Of a stretch of 64,000 bases of DNA, positions 16,437 to 23,843 are shown piece by piece. The notes beneath the pieces are model-generated. The model saw only the letters and a list, made by a program, of their open reading frames with translations, was not told the DNA's origin and made no database searches. The stretch is from CBDUXP01 sp965371225 [NCBI: uncultured bacterium] (GTDB taxonomy: Bacteria; Abyssobacteria; SURF-5; CBDUXP01), in the NCBI GenBank assembly GCA_965371225.1, contig CBDUXP010000018.1:1-64000 (forward strand), read 5' to 3'. Position 1 is the first letter of the stretch. The number at the start of each line of letters is the position of its first letter. The translations under genes were made by a program, and so were the position numbers.

Positions 16437-18896
16437 ATGGAGGCCATCACGCCCACCGATGCCCTGCACCGCGCGCTGCGCTGGTGCCTCGGCCTCGGCA
16501 CGCTGGCGCTCTATACGTTCACGTGCTGCCGGACGGTGCACTGGGCGGACAGCGGGGAACTCATCTTCGCCGGAGCGGTGCTGGGCATCGCCCATCCGCC
16601 GGGGCACCCGCTGTACTCGATGCTGGCGCACCTGTTCAGTTGGCTGCCCATCGGCCCGGTGGCGTTCCGCATCAATTGGATGTCCGCGGTGTTCGGTGCG
16701 GTGGCCGTGGTGCTGTCGTACGAAGTGGCGGCGGAAACGCTTCGCCGCCTGGGGACACCGCCGCGGCGCGCGACCGGGGTGGCGGCGTTTGCGGCGCTGG
16801 TGTTCGGCTTGACGGTCGGCTTGTGGGGCGGCAGCACGGTGGCGGAGACCACCACCCTGCACGCGGCGCTGCTGGCGGGCCTGTTCTGGCTGGTGTGGCG
16901 CATCGCGTGGGTGCAGCCGACGGGCCCCGCCCTGACGCAGGCGCTGGGCGCGGCCGCGGCGCTCTACGGCTTTGGCGCCACGAATCACGTGGCCGGCATC
17001 CTGTTCCTGCCGGCGCTGGCGGTGCTGCTGGTGAGCCGGTGCGGGCGCGAGGTCCTGGCGCCCAAAAACCTGGTGGTGATGTTCGCCTGCGTAGGCTTGG
17101 GGCTCAGCCTCTACGCGTTCCTCTACCTGCGTTCGCATCAGAACCCGGCCTTAGACTGGGGCAACCCGGAAACCCTGTCGAATCTCTGGTGGGTCGTGTC
17201 CGCGAAGCAATTCCAGGGGGGGATGGCGCGGAGCGCTGCGGGAGCGGGCGCCTGGCAGGCCCTGGCCAACCGCGGCGCCGTCCTGGTCGGGGAATGGACG
17301 CCGGTGGGGGCTGGGCTGGTGGTGGTGGGGCTGTTGGGGCTGGCGCGGCGCGCCCCCTGGCTCGCGCTGTTCACGCTCCTGTGTCTCGTGCCGCTGGTGG
17401 TGTTGGGGTTGAAGTCCGCCTTCATCCTCGCGTATTTCGTCCCCGGTCTGTTGTTGATGACCGTGGCGCTCGCGGTCGGCTGCGACGTCCTCCTGCGGCG
17501 GATGCCGCGGGTGCCCGTATGGGCGACCTGTGCTGCCGCCCTGTGCCTGCCGGCCTGGAGCGCCAGGGCCCACTACGGGGACGCCGCGCTCCAGGACGAT
17601 TACTCCGCTGAGGTCTACGGCCGCACGGTGCTCGAACACCTGGACCCGAACAGCGCCTTCATCACCACGTCGGGGGATCAGGCGTTCATCTTCTGGGCGC
17701 TGCAATCGGCTGCGGGCCATCGCACGGACGTGGCGGTGATCAACCCCACGTGGGGCGCGACGGATACGCCGACCCGCGAATCGCTCGAAGAACAGTATCC
17801 CGACATGCGCTTCCTGCGATCGGACGACCTGGCCCCATACGAAGCACGGTGGGGCCTCCCGCGCAGCTCCGTGGACCTGCGCATCGCGGCATTGCTCGAT
17901 GCCAACGCGGGGCGGCGACCGCTCTTCATGAGCATGCCGGTGAACGACACAGTCTTGTACGAGCACCTGGAACTGCGGGGCGCGGTGCTGCGGTACCGGG
18001 AGCAACGCGGCCAGTACCTGACGGACGCGGCCATCGAGCAGGCGCGCACGTACTGGGACGGGTGGTTTGTCCTCTTGGCCGACCGCCCCGCGCTCGGGAC
18101 GGATTACCTGGTCGAGGCGCTGGGCAACGACCTGAACAACCAGGGCAAGTTCTTCGAGGGGGCGGGGCGCGAGGACTTGGCCCTCTGGAATTTCGACACC
18201 GCGATCCACATGAACCCCCGGATGGTGGTGGCGCGGCTGAATCGGGGCCGGCTGTACGGTCGCCACGGCGATTGGCCGCGGGCGCTGCGGGATTTCGAGG
18301 CGGCGGTGGGGCTGGACCCGCGGCACCCGGCGGCCCAGTACTTCCGGGGGGTCGCGCTGGAATCCACGGGGCAGTTGGAAGACGCCTACCGGGCCTATCT
18401 GGAGACCCTGCTCTGGGAGCCCGCGGATGGGGATGCCCTCCGGCAGGTGGGTTTGCTGCTGCTGCGGACCGCTGAGACGGACCGCGCCGCCGAGTATCTG
18501 CGCCGGGCGCTGGCCGCCAATCCCGAGGACCGGGCCGCGGCCCAGGGGCTGTTGCAGGTGCTGCTAGCGGTTCCGGGCGCAATGGACACCCAGGTTGCGG
18601 TGTCAGACGACCGGGCGGCCCCGACCCCCGCGGCGGCGGCGGAACGGGTGACGCGGCAGGCGCTGGCGGGCGCTGATTACCCGCGCGCGGCAGCGGGCTT
18701 GCAATGCCTCCAGGCACTCCGACCGCCGGACGTGCACCTGTTGCTGTTGCTGGCGGAATACGCGGCGCGAACGGAGCAACGAGACGCGGGAAGCATCTTG
18801 GCCCAGGCCTTTGCACGGGATGCGGCGGCAACCCAGACGGTGGTGGCGACTCAAGACTGGGCCTCGGCCCTGGCCCGAACGGAGCCGCTGCGTTGA
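16437..18896 (+). CDS. TMEM260-like (DUF2723) membrane protein with C-terminal TPRs, copy 3
   Basis: 819 residues. Signature TVHWADSGELIFAG, differing from copies 1 and 2 by Gly to Ala before the DSGE, and IAHPPGHPLYSMLAHL are present. The membrane half is followed by TPR-like units (VVARLNRGRLYGRHGDWPRALRDFE). Its C-terminal TPR region carries an extra insert around residues 700-735 (AMDTQVAVSDDRAAPTPAAAA) not seen in the other copies. The GGAGGG at 16422-16427 sits nine bases before the ATG at 16437. The gene is the last before the pilins; the following 269 bp carry a sigma-54 promoter, so the long pilB-to-TMEM260 transcript probably ends near here. Confidence 0.85.
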   Translation: MEAITPTDALHRALRWCLGLGTLALYTFTCCRTVHWADSGELIFAGAVLGIAHPPGHPLYSMLAHLFSWLPIGPVAFRINWMSAVFGAVAVVLSYEVAAETLRRLGTPPRRATGVAAFAALVFGLTVGLWGGSTVAETTTLHAALLAGLFWLVWRIAWVQPTGPALTQALGAAAALYGFGATNHVAGILFLPALAVLLVSRCGREVLAPKNLVVMFACVGLGLSLYAFLYLRSHQNPALDWGNPETLSNLWWVVSAKQFQGGMARSAAGAGAWQALANRGAVLVGEWTPVGAGLVVVGLLGLARRAPWLALFTLLCLVPLVVLGLKSAFILAYFVPGLLLMTVALAVGCDVLLRRMPRVPVWATCAAALCLPAWSARAHYGDAALQDDYSAEVYGRTVLEHLDPNSAFITTSGDQAFIFWALQSAAGHRTDVAVINPTWGATDTPTRESLEEQYPDMRFLRSDDLAPYEARWGLPRSSVDLRIAALLDANAGRRPLFMSMPVNDTVLYEHLELRGAVLRYREQRGQYLTDAAIEQARTYWDGWFVLLADRPALGTDYLVEALGNDLNNQGKFFEGAGREDLALWNFDTAIHMNPRMVVARLNRGRLYGRHGDWPRALRDFEAAVGLDPRHPAAQYFRGVALESTGQLEDAYRAYLETLLWEPADGDALRQVGLLLLRTAETDRAAEYLRRALAANPEDRAAAQGLLQVLLAVPGAMDTQVAVSDDRAAPTPAAAAERVTRQALAGADYPRAAAGLQCLQALRPPDVHLLLLLAEYAARTEQRDAGSILAQAFARDAAATQTVVATQDWASALARTEPLR

Positions 18897-19081
18897 CTGC
18901 GGCTGCTCAGCCCGCTACGGGGGATGGCGGACCGACGAATCGCGGCACAGCATTCGCGATTCGGGCCTGTCGTTGTGGCGACTGGTTCAACGATCTTGGG
19001 ATTTTTGCTCGGTGTTCGTCGTCCAGGGGCCGATATGCCTACGCTCTGGGCGCCGATTGGCCGATTTGGGAATTACCATCA

Positions 19082-19097
19082 GGGCATGCAAATTGCG
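19082..19097 (+). promoter_or_regulatory. Sigma-54 (-24/-12) promoter before pilin gene 1
   Basis: GGGCATG-CAAA-TTGCG matches the consensus TGGCACG-N4-TTGCW with the invariant GG and GC at the correct spacing. Transcription would start near 19108, leaving a leader of about 58 nt. A GTCG...CGAC inverted repeat at 18969-18982 lies about 110 bp upstream, where an enhancer site for PilR could be. Confidence 0.6.
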
Positions 19098-19165
19098 TTT
19101 TCGGGAGCCGTGATTACCAATCGGGGCATGCGAGTGAGCAGAGCGGTTCGCCAGGGAGTGTAACG

Positions 19166-19651
19166 ATGCGGTCGACAAAGGGATTCACACTGATTGAACT
19201 CATGATCGTGGTGGCGATCATCGCCATCATCGCGGCGATAGCCATTCCGAACCTCCAACGCTCGCGGGTGGCGGCGAACGAGGCCAGTGCGGTGAGCCTG
19301 CTGCGCACGCTGCACTCAGGGGAGAGCACGTTCAAGCTGAGCACCAGCGCGGATGCGAACAACAACGGCATCGGGGAGTACGGCACGTTCGCCGGTCTGA
19401 CCAACGGTGCCCCGCCGTGGTTGGATCCGACCTATGGTTCCGGAACGCGGGGCGGCTATCAGTTTCAATTGACCTTGCCCGGCAACGTGAACCTGGCCGA
19501 GAACCAGTGGGATGCATCGGCCGCGCCCATAAGCTGGGGCCAGACGGGCGTGCGCACTTTCTACATCGATGAGAGCGGCGTCCTGCGCGCACAGGACAAC
19601 GGGGGACTCCTCGTGAATCGGGCCACCGGCCAGACCTACATCCCGCTCTAG
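19166..19651 (+). CDS. pilA: Type IVa major pilin-like prepilin, copy 1
   Basis: 161 residues. A six-residue basic leader MRSTKG is followed by the prepilin peptidase site and the mature N-terminus FTLIELM with Glu5, then the long hydrophobic alpha1-N helix ending in AIPNL. The mature subunit would be about 155 residues. It has no cysteines, so the C-terminal disulfide loop of Pseudomonas pilins is absent. The C-terminal region has a GVRTFYIDESGVLRAQDNGG strand block shared with copy 2. AGGGAG at 19153-19158 precedes the ATG. It has its own sigma-54 promoter. Whether this or copy 2 is the main fibre subunit cannot be decided. Confidence 0.93.
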   Translation: MRSTKGFTLIELMIVVAIIAIIAAIAIPNLQRSRVAANEASAVSLLRTLHSGESTFKLSTSADANNNGIGEYGTFAGLTNGAPPWLDPTYGSGTRGGYQFQLTLPGNVNLAENQWDASAAPISWGQTGVRTFYIDESGVLRAQDNGGLLVNRATGQTYIPL

Positions 19652-19788
19652 GGCGCTGTGCCGATATCTCGCGCCAATGCTGACATTCTGCGGCAACACT
19701 GCTAAAGCTGATACGCAAAATTAGAGCGAATACCCATGATTTTTTGGCAAAGTCTACCTGAGTCCGGTGAGCTGGACGGCGTCCTGCC

Positions 19789-19804
19789 TGGCATGGGGCT
19801 TGCG
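19789..19804 (+). promoter_or_regulatory. Sigma-54 (-24/-12) promoter before pilin gene 2
   Basis: TGGCATG-GGGC-TTGCG, a close match to TGGCACG-N4-TTGCW with correct spacing. The predicted start is near 19815, about 79 nt before the pilin ATG. Together with the sites at 19082 and 21355 it supports a PilR/sigma-54 pilus regulon. Confidence 0.7.
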
Positions 19805-19893
19805 CTTTAAGGCGGCACCGACAAAGAGCTTGGTGGCGGCACACGGTCGCCCCTCAACCCCCAGGGGCATGGCCCTGTAGGAGCAGAGACAAC

Positions 19894-20394
19894 ATGATGC
19901 GAAGCAACAAGGGTTTCACCCTGATCGAACTGATGATCGTGGTAGCGATCATCGCGATCATCGCCGCCATCGCCATCCCGAACTTGCTGCGGGCGCGCGT
20001 TGCGGCCAACGAGTCGGCCGCCATCGGCGCGCTGCGGACCCTGTCCACCGCCGAAGCGACCGCCCAGCAGTCGAACGTCTGGGATCCGGACGCCGACGGC
20101 GTCGGCGCCTACCTGGCGCTGTTTGACCTCGGGAACACGGTGTACCAGCCGCCGTTCATCGATACCGCCCTCGCCGGTGGTGCGAAGTCCGGTTACCAGT
20201 TCGCCACGACCACGTACGCGGGCCTGTCCAGCGAAGTGCAGTGGGATGCCTACGGCAGCCCCCTCGCTTACGGGACGTCCGGTGTGCGGAGCTTCTACGT
20301 GGACGAGACCGGCGTGGTCCGTGGTCGCGACACGGGTGGCAATGCCGCCGTGGCGCGTGCCGCCGGTTCCACCTGGTTGCCCGTTGGGAACTAG
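19894..20394 (+). CDS. pilA: Type IVa major pilin-like prepilin, copy 2
   Basis: 166 residues. The leader MMRSNKG precedes FTLIELM with Glu5, and the N-terminal helix is essentially identical to copy 1, diverging after AIPNL. The mature chain is about 159 residues and has no cysteines. The C-terminal block GVRSFYVDETGVVRGRDTGG parallels copy 1, so the genes are paralogues. ATG codons exist at 19894 and 19897; GGAG at 19880-19883 favours the first, and both give a valid leader peptide. Its own sigma-54 promoter suggests independent expression, perhaps as the dominant pilin or as an alternative subunit. Confidence 0.93.
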   Translation: MMRSNKGFTLIELMIVVAIIAIIAAIAIPNLLRARVAANESAAIGALRTLSTAEATAQQSNVWDPDADGVGAYLALFDLGNTVYQPPFIDTALAGGAKSGYQFATTTYAGLSSEVQWDAYGSPLAYGTSGVRSFYVDETGVVRGRDTGGNAAVARAAGSTWLPVGN

Positions 20395-20450
20395 GCGCAG
20401 TACTGGTATTGCGTGATCGCATGATTCGCGTCTCCACGCAGAATCCGGTT

Positions 20451-20520
20451 GGGGCGACGAGCACGACTCGTCGCCCCGCTGCCGTTGACGGCGGCCTTTG
20501 GGCCGCGGCCAACGGCAGCG
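20451..20520. repeat. Two adjoining perfect hairpins in the pilin 2-Flp intergenic region
   Basis: GGGGCGACGA (20451-20460) pairs with TCGTCGCCCC (20468-20477) across a 7-nt loop. Directly after it CGCTGCCGTTG (20477-20487) pairs with CAACGGCAGCG (20510-20520), enclosing a second helix GCGGCC (20491-20496)/GGCCGC (20501-20506) with a TTTG loop. No T-tract follows, so it is not a classical terminator. It lies 76 bp before the Flp-like ORF and could set the mRNA boundary or stability between pilin 2 and the mini-pilin. Confidence 0.7.
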
Positions 20521-20595
20521 TTCGCCGGCGATGCCGACGCGCTGTGGTGGCGACGGATGCCCCCGTCCGAGCCGCCCTTTCCGGAGGATGCTGAC

Positions 20596-20760
20596 ATGCA
20601 GATCCTACGGACTCTCGTAAGCAATCGGCGCGGGCAGGCGATGGCCGAGTTCGGCCTCCTGCTTGCGCTTATCGCGGTCGTGACGATCGGCGCCTTCACC
20701 CTGCTGGGACGCGGGGTGGGGACCGACCTCCCGACCATTGCGGACGAAATCCGCTTCTAG
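20596..20760 (+). CDS. Flp/Fap-type (class IVb) mini-pilin
   Basis: 54 residues. A short basic N-terminus (MQILRTLVSNRRG) is followed by QAMAEFGLLLALIAVVTIGA, which has the Flp pattern G/xxxxE-aromatic with Glu5 and Phe6 (usually Tyr) and one hydrophobic helix, then a small hydrophilic tail. Flp pilins are usually assembled by Tad machinery; no tad genes are visible here, so it may be a minor component of this type IVa system or part of a Tad locus elsewhere. GGAGG at 20583-20587 lies eight bases before the ATG. Two hairpins immediately follow the stop. Confidence 0.75.
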   Translation: MQILRTLVSNRRGQAMAEFGLLLALIAVVTIGAFTLLGRGVGTDLPTIADEIRF

Positions 20761-20765
20761 TGGCG

Positions 20766-20820
20766 CCCGCCGGTTGGCGGGTGACCACGGCACGGCATCC
20801 TCCCGGTCCCCGGGAGGATG
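20766..20820 (+). terminator. Tandem hairpins after the Flp mini-pilin gene
   Basis: CCCGCC (20766-20771)/GGCGGG (20776-20781) with a GGTT loop begins five bases after the stop codon. It is followed by CATCCTCCCGG (20796-20806)/CCGGGAGGATG (20810-20820), an 11-bp perfect stem with a 3-nt loop. T-tracts are absent, so termination or 3'-end protection is inferred from position and stem strength. Confidence 0.4.
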
Positions 20821-21124
20821 TCTGCTTGGGAGACCATGGTGGAGCAGACGGGATTCCATCGATCGGTCGGATGGCGCGCGGCCGGCGTTCGTCACCCAGT
20901 CGATTCGCAGGCCACGCCCCAGTCGGGCCGATTGGGTGCTGCGCGAGCCGGGACCGACGAGTTTCCCGAGCCGAGAGTCCTAGTAGAATCCGCAGTTATA
21001 GCGGAATCTAGCTCTATGTCTACGGCGGAGGCCCCTGGGTTATTGGGCCCTATCCTGTTGGATTCCCTGGACTTGACGGACCTGTGCCCGTGTGATAGTC
21101 TAATAATGCTGATTTTGGTGATGG

Positions 21125-21160
21125 GTGCCCGCCCTAGTGACGGGTACTCTTTTTTGTTTC
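21125..21160 (+). terminator. Rho-independent terminator
   Basis: GTGCCCG (21125-21131) pairs with CGGGTAC (21141-21147), one G-U pair, and is followed by TCTTTTTTGTTT. This is the best T-tract terminator in the pil cluster. It insulates pilM from upstream transcription and could end either the pilin/Flp mRNA or a short RNA starting near 21108. Confidence 0.6.
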
Positions 21161-21354
21161 TAGGAAACGGACAGAACGGCCTCTCCCGCTCACCGCGCAG
21201 CGGGGCTGGCACGCAGGGCTGGGACGAGCGGCATGAATTGCCACGGCCTCGTCACAATTCTGGCCCTGTTTCCGCCGTTGCGCCGGGTGCCGCGCACATC
21301 GTGCGTGCGTTTAACCGCTTGTGCGCAAAGTGGTTACGGCCCATCAGCACCTCT

Positions 21355-21370
21355 TGGCAGTTGACTTGCT
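21355..21370 (+). promoter_or_regulatory. Sigma-54 (-24/-12) promoter for pilMNOPQ
   Basis: TGGCAGT-TGAC-TTGCT, with consensus GG and GC elements at the proper distance and a perfect TTGCT -12 box. Predicted start near 21382, about 73 nt before the pilM ATG and downstream of a clear terminator. Confidence 0.7.
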
Positions 21371-21454
21371 TATTCCCCCACCGCGCCCCGGGCACCATCG
21401 CGAGCACACAACGGTTCGCATCGGCACCGGGGCAGGCATAGCGAGGGTCAGCAC

Positions 21455-22609
21455 ATGTTCTCCAAACCCCGCAAGACTATCGGCATCGACATCGGCACCC
21501 ACTCCGTGAAGATCGTGCAGTTCGGCCCTGGCAGCCGGCCGCGGTTGGAGAAGGCGACGTTGACGATGGTCGATCCCGCCCTGTTCCAGCAGGACGCCCC
21601 CGCGGCGCTGGAAGCCGCCCTGCGCGAGGCGCTCGGCTTCTACCTGGCGCGGAGCGCCGTGGTGGTGGGCTCCCTCAGCGGACAGGACACGATCATCCGC
21701 TATCTGCGCATGCCCAAGATGCCCTCGGAGGACTTGCACGCCGCCATCGAGAACGAGGCGGACCAGAACATTCCCTTCGACCTGGCCGAAGTGGTGTTGG
21801 ACTACGACATCGTCGAGGAGCAGGTGGAGGGCGATGACACGACCTTGCGCGTGCTGCTGGTGGCCGCCAAGAACGAAATCATTGACGAGCGGGTCGACTT
21901 GTTCCGAACGGTCAACGTGCAACCCCATGTGCTGAGCGTGAACACGCTGGCCCTGGCGGACTCGTGCGATGCGAATGGGCAGTTCCGGGAGAATGAGACC
22001 GTCGCCCTGGTGAACATCGGGGCCCAGACGACGAACATCCATTTCTGCCGCGACGGCGTCAGCAATTTCACGCGCGACATCGCCCGGGGCGGCCGGGAAC
22101 TCACCAACGCCATTCAGAAGTTCTACAAGGTGAGCTACGACGAGGCCGAAGCCCTGAAGACGGAACCCCGGCTGGATGACGGCTTCCAGGAAAGCCCCCC
22201 GGACGCGTCCACCCCGGGCCTCAGCGCCACGGATACGGACGGCGCGGGGCACTATACGGGGACGGGCACGGACCCGGATCTGACGGGGGGCGAGCACGCG
22301 AAATTCGCCAACGCGACCCGCCCGGTCATCAGCCGGCTCATCGGCGAGATCAAGCGGTCCATCGATTTCTACGAACGGCAGCTGTATGAGCGGCCCGTGG
22401 AGCGGATCGTCCTCAGCGGCGGTACGGCGGGCTTTCCCGGGCTCGACCAGCAGATGGCGGATGCCTGCGGCGTGCCGGTCGAGATTGCGGATCCGCTCGA
22501 GGCGCTGCAAGTGAACGAGCGGTCGCCGGACGTCCAGGACGCGTTGAACCACCGCGAGAAGTTTGCGGTCGCCGTGGGCTTGGCCGCACGGGGGATGGAA
22601 CTCGTATGA
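21455..22609 (+). CDS. pilM: Type IV pilus assembly actin-like ATPase PilM
   Basis: 384 residues. PilM is a cytoplasmic FtsA/actin-like protein that binds the N-terminus of PilN and connects the motor to the inner-membrane alignment complex. The N-terminal phosphate-1 motif TIGIDIGTHSVKIVQF, the phosphate-2-like segment TVALVNIGAQTTNIHF and the adenosine region RIVLSGGTAGFPGL are visible. A polar insert at about 245-275 (SPPDASTPGLSATDTDGAGHYTGTG) is unusually long and is probably a flexible loop. GCGAGGG precedes the ATG by about eight bases, and the stop overlaps pilN by 4 bp. Confidence 0.95.
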   Translation: MFSKPRKTIGIDIGTHSVKIVQFGPGSRPRLEKATLTMVDPALFQQDAPAALEAALREALGFYLARSAVVVGSLSGQDTIIRYLRMPKMPSEDLHAAIENEADQNIPFDLAEVVLDYDIVEEQVEGDDTTLRVLLVAAKNEIIDERVDLFRTVNVQPHVLSVNTLALADSCDANGQFRENETVALVNIGAQTTNIHFCRDGVSNFTRDIARGGRELTNAIQKFYKVSYDEAEALKTEPRLDDGFQESPPDASTPGLSATDTDGAGHYTGTGTDPDLTGGEHAKFANATRPVISRLIGEIKRSIDFYERQLYERPVERIVLSGGTAGFPGLDQQMADACGVPVEIADPLEALQVNERSPDVQDALNHREKFAVAVGLAARGMELV

Positions 22610-23259
22610 TCCATATCAACCTACTCCCCGCCGCGCTCATCCCGAAGCGGCGAAACATCGTGCCGTACCTCGCGGTGGCGGGTCTGGCGGTGCTGCTCAC
22701 GTTCACGATCATCACCTCCATGCTCGGCGTGCGGGCCCAGCGCAAGCAGAAGATCGCCAGCCGCACCGGGCTGCAGGCCGAATTGGAGTCCTACGCCGAG
22801 ACCGTCCGGCAGGTGGAAGAACTCCTGGTCGAGCAGGACCGGCTGGCCCAGAAGGAGGCCGCCATCGCCGAGATCACGGCGGGGCGCACCGTCTGGAGCC
22901 ACGAGATGCACCAGCTGGCGGAGCTGGTGCCCGATGAGATCTGGCTGCAAGACATGCGCCTCGGGCAGCGGCGGCGCCCGGTCATGGTGCAGAAGCCCAA
23001 TCCGAACACCGCCCGCGGCCAGCCGCCCACGATCACGGTGGTCGAGATGCGGACGTTCCCTGCCGTCCTCCTCACGGGCTACGCCCTGTCTCCCTACCGG
23101 GAAGAAGGGGTGCGGCTGGTGGGCCAATTCATCACGAACATCAAGCAGGACCCCGAATTCGCGTTGCATTTCGCCGAGCCCGAGATGAAGACCATCGAGC
23201 GGCGGGACTTCGAGGAACACACCGTCATGCAATTCGTCATGGACGTGGAGATCCGGTAG
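22606..23259 (+). CDS. pilN: Type IV pilus alignment protein PilN
   Basis: 217 residues. It begins with the conserved MIHINLLPAALIPKRR, whose INLLP motif is the PilM-binding peptide. A single transmembrane helix follows at about 23-45, then a coiled-coil (AELESYAETVRQVEELLVEQ) and a periplasmic ferredoxin-like domain. With PilO it forms the inner-membrane alignment dimer that links PilM to PilP and PilQ. A loop at about 115-150 (PVMVQKPNPNTARGQPP) is an insertion in the periplasmic domain. The ATG overlaps the pilM stop; pilO starts 7 bp downstream. Confidence 0.92.
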   Translation: MIHINLLPAALIPKRRNIVPYLAVAGLAVLLTFTIITSMLGVRAQRKQKIASRTGLQAELESYAETVRQVEELLVEQDRLAQKEAAIAEITAGRTVWSHEMHQLAELVPDEIWLQDMRLGQRRRPVMVQKPNPNTARGQPPTITVVEMRTFPAVLLTGYALSPYREEGVRLVGQFITNIKQDPEFALHFAEPEMKTIERRDFEEHTVMQFVMDVEIR

Positions 23260-23266
23260 GGGCACC

Positions 23267-23842
23267 ATGAATTACTTCCGCAGTACCGTTGTCACCACCA
23301 TCGATATGATCATTTGCGGCGGCGCGGCGCTCCTCCTCCTCATGGCCGCCGCCGCGGCGTTTGTCTTGATCGGCGGTTCGCGCGCCAAGCTCGCCGCCAT
23401 CGATCGGGATATCGCGTCGCTCCAACAGCAGATTACCGAGGCCAAACAGGTGGCCGCGCGGCAGGATGAGTTGGTCCAGCGCATCGCCCAAGTCCGAAAC
23501 CAGATCGTGGACTTCGAGGCGCGGCTGCCCACGCAGCGGGAAATCCCCAAGCTGCTCGCCAGTTTTCAGGAGGTCGCGTCCATCTCCGGGGTGCAGTACC
23601 AGCGCATCGTGGCGGAGGCGCAGCAGGAACAGCCCCTGTACTTGAAGCTGCCCTTCACGATCAACGTGCGCGGCCGCTATCCCCAGCTCGGCGAATTTCT
23701 GAAGAATCTGGAGTTTGGCGAGCGCTTCATCAAAGTGGAATCCCTCCACCTGGAGCAAGAGAAGGACAACGTGAGTAACGCGACCTTCGCCATCAGCACC
23801 TATACGTTCGTGGAAGACGAGTCCGCGGGGGAGGGGGTCTAG
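23267..23842 (+). CDS. pilO: Type IV pilus alignment protein PilO
   Basis: 191 residues. It has one transmembrane helix (about 15-37), a coiled-coil (DRDIASLQQQITEAKQVAARQDELVQRIAQV) and the PilO periplasmic core containing LPTQREIPKLLASFQEVASISGV and the strand-loop FTINVRGRYPQLGEFLKNLEFGERF, both typical of PilO. It partners PilN in the periplasm and contacts PilP. It begins 7 bp after pilN and ends one base before the pilP start, consistent with a single pilMNOPQ transcript. Confidence 0.93.
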   Translation: MNYFRSTVVTTIDMIICGGAALLLLMAAAAAFVLIGGSRAKLAAIDRDIASLQQQITEAKQVAARQDELVQRIAQVRNQIVDFEARLPTQREIPKLLASFQEVASISGVQYQRIVAEAQQEQPLYLKLPFTINVRGRYPQLGEFLKNLEFGERFIKVESLHLEQEKDNVSNATFAISTYTFVEDESAGEGV

Positions 23843-23843
23843 G

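Larger units (their letters stand above)
20761..21454. other. Structured non-coding region between Flp mini-pilin and pilM
   Basis: No credible gene: an open frame at 20818-21441 has no domain-like sequence and no ribosome site. It contains a dense series of hairpins (20766-20781, 20796-20820, 20820-20849, 20987-21010), a TTGACG-N17-TAGTCT promoter-like pair at 21073-21101, a T-tract terminator at 21125-21160 and the pilM sigma-54 promoter at 21355-21370. A CGCAC/GTGCG inverted repeat at 21293-21305 lies about 55 bp upstream of that promoter. Confidence 0.6.

Noticed and set aside
20818-21441. 207-residue plus-strand frame in the Flp-pilM gap
   Set aside because: No ribosome site, no domain and overlap with hairpins, a terminator and the pilM promoter; treated as non-coding.
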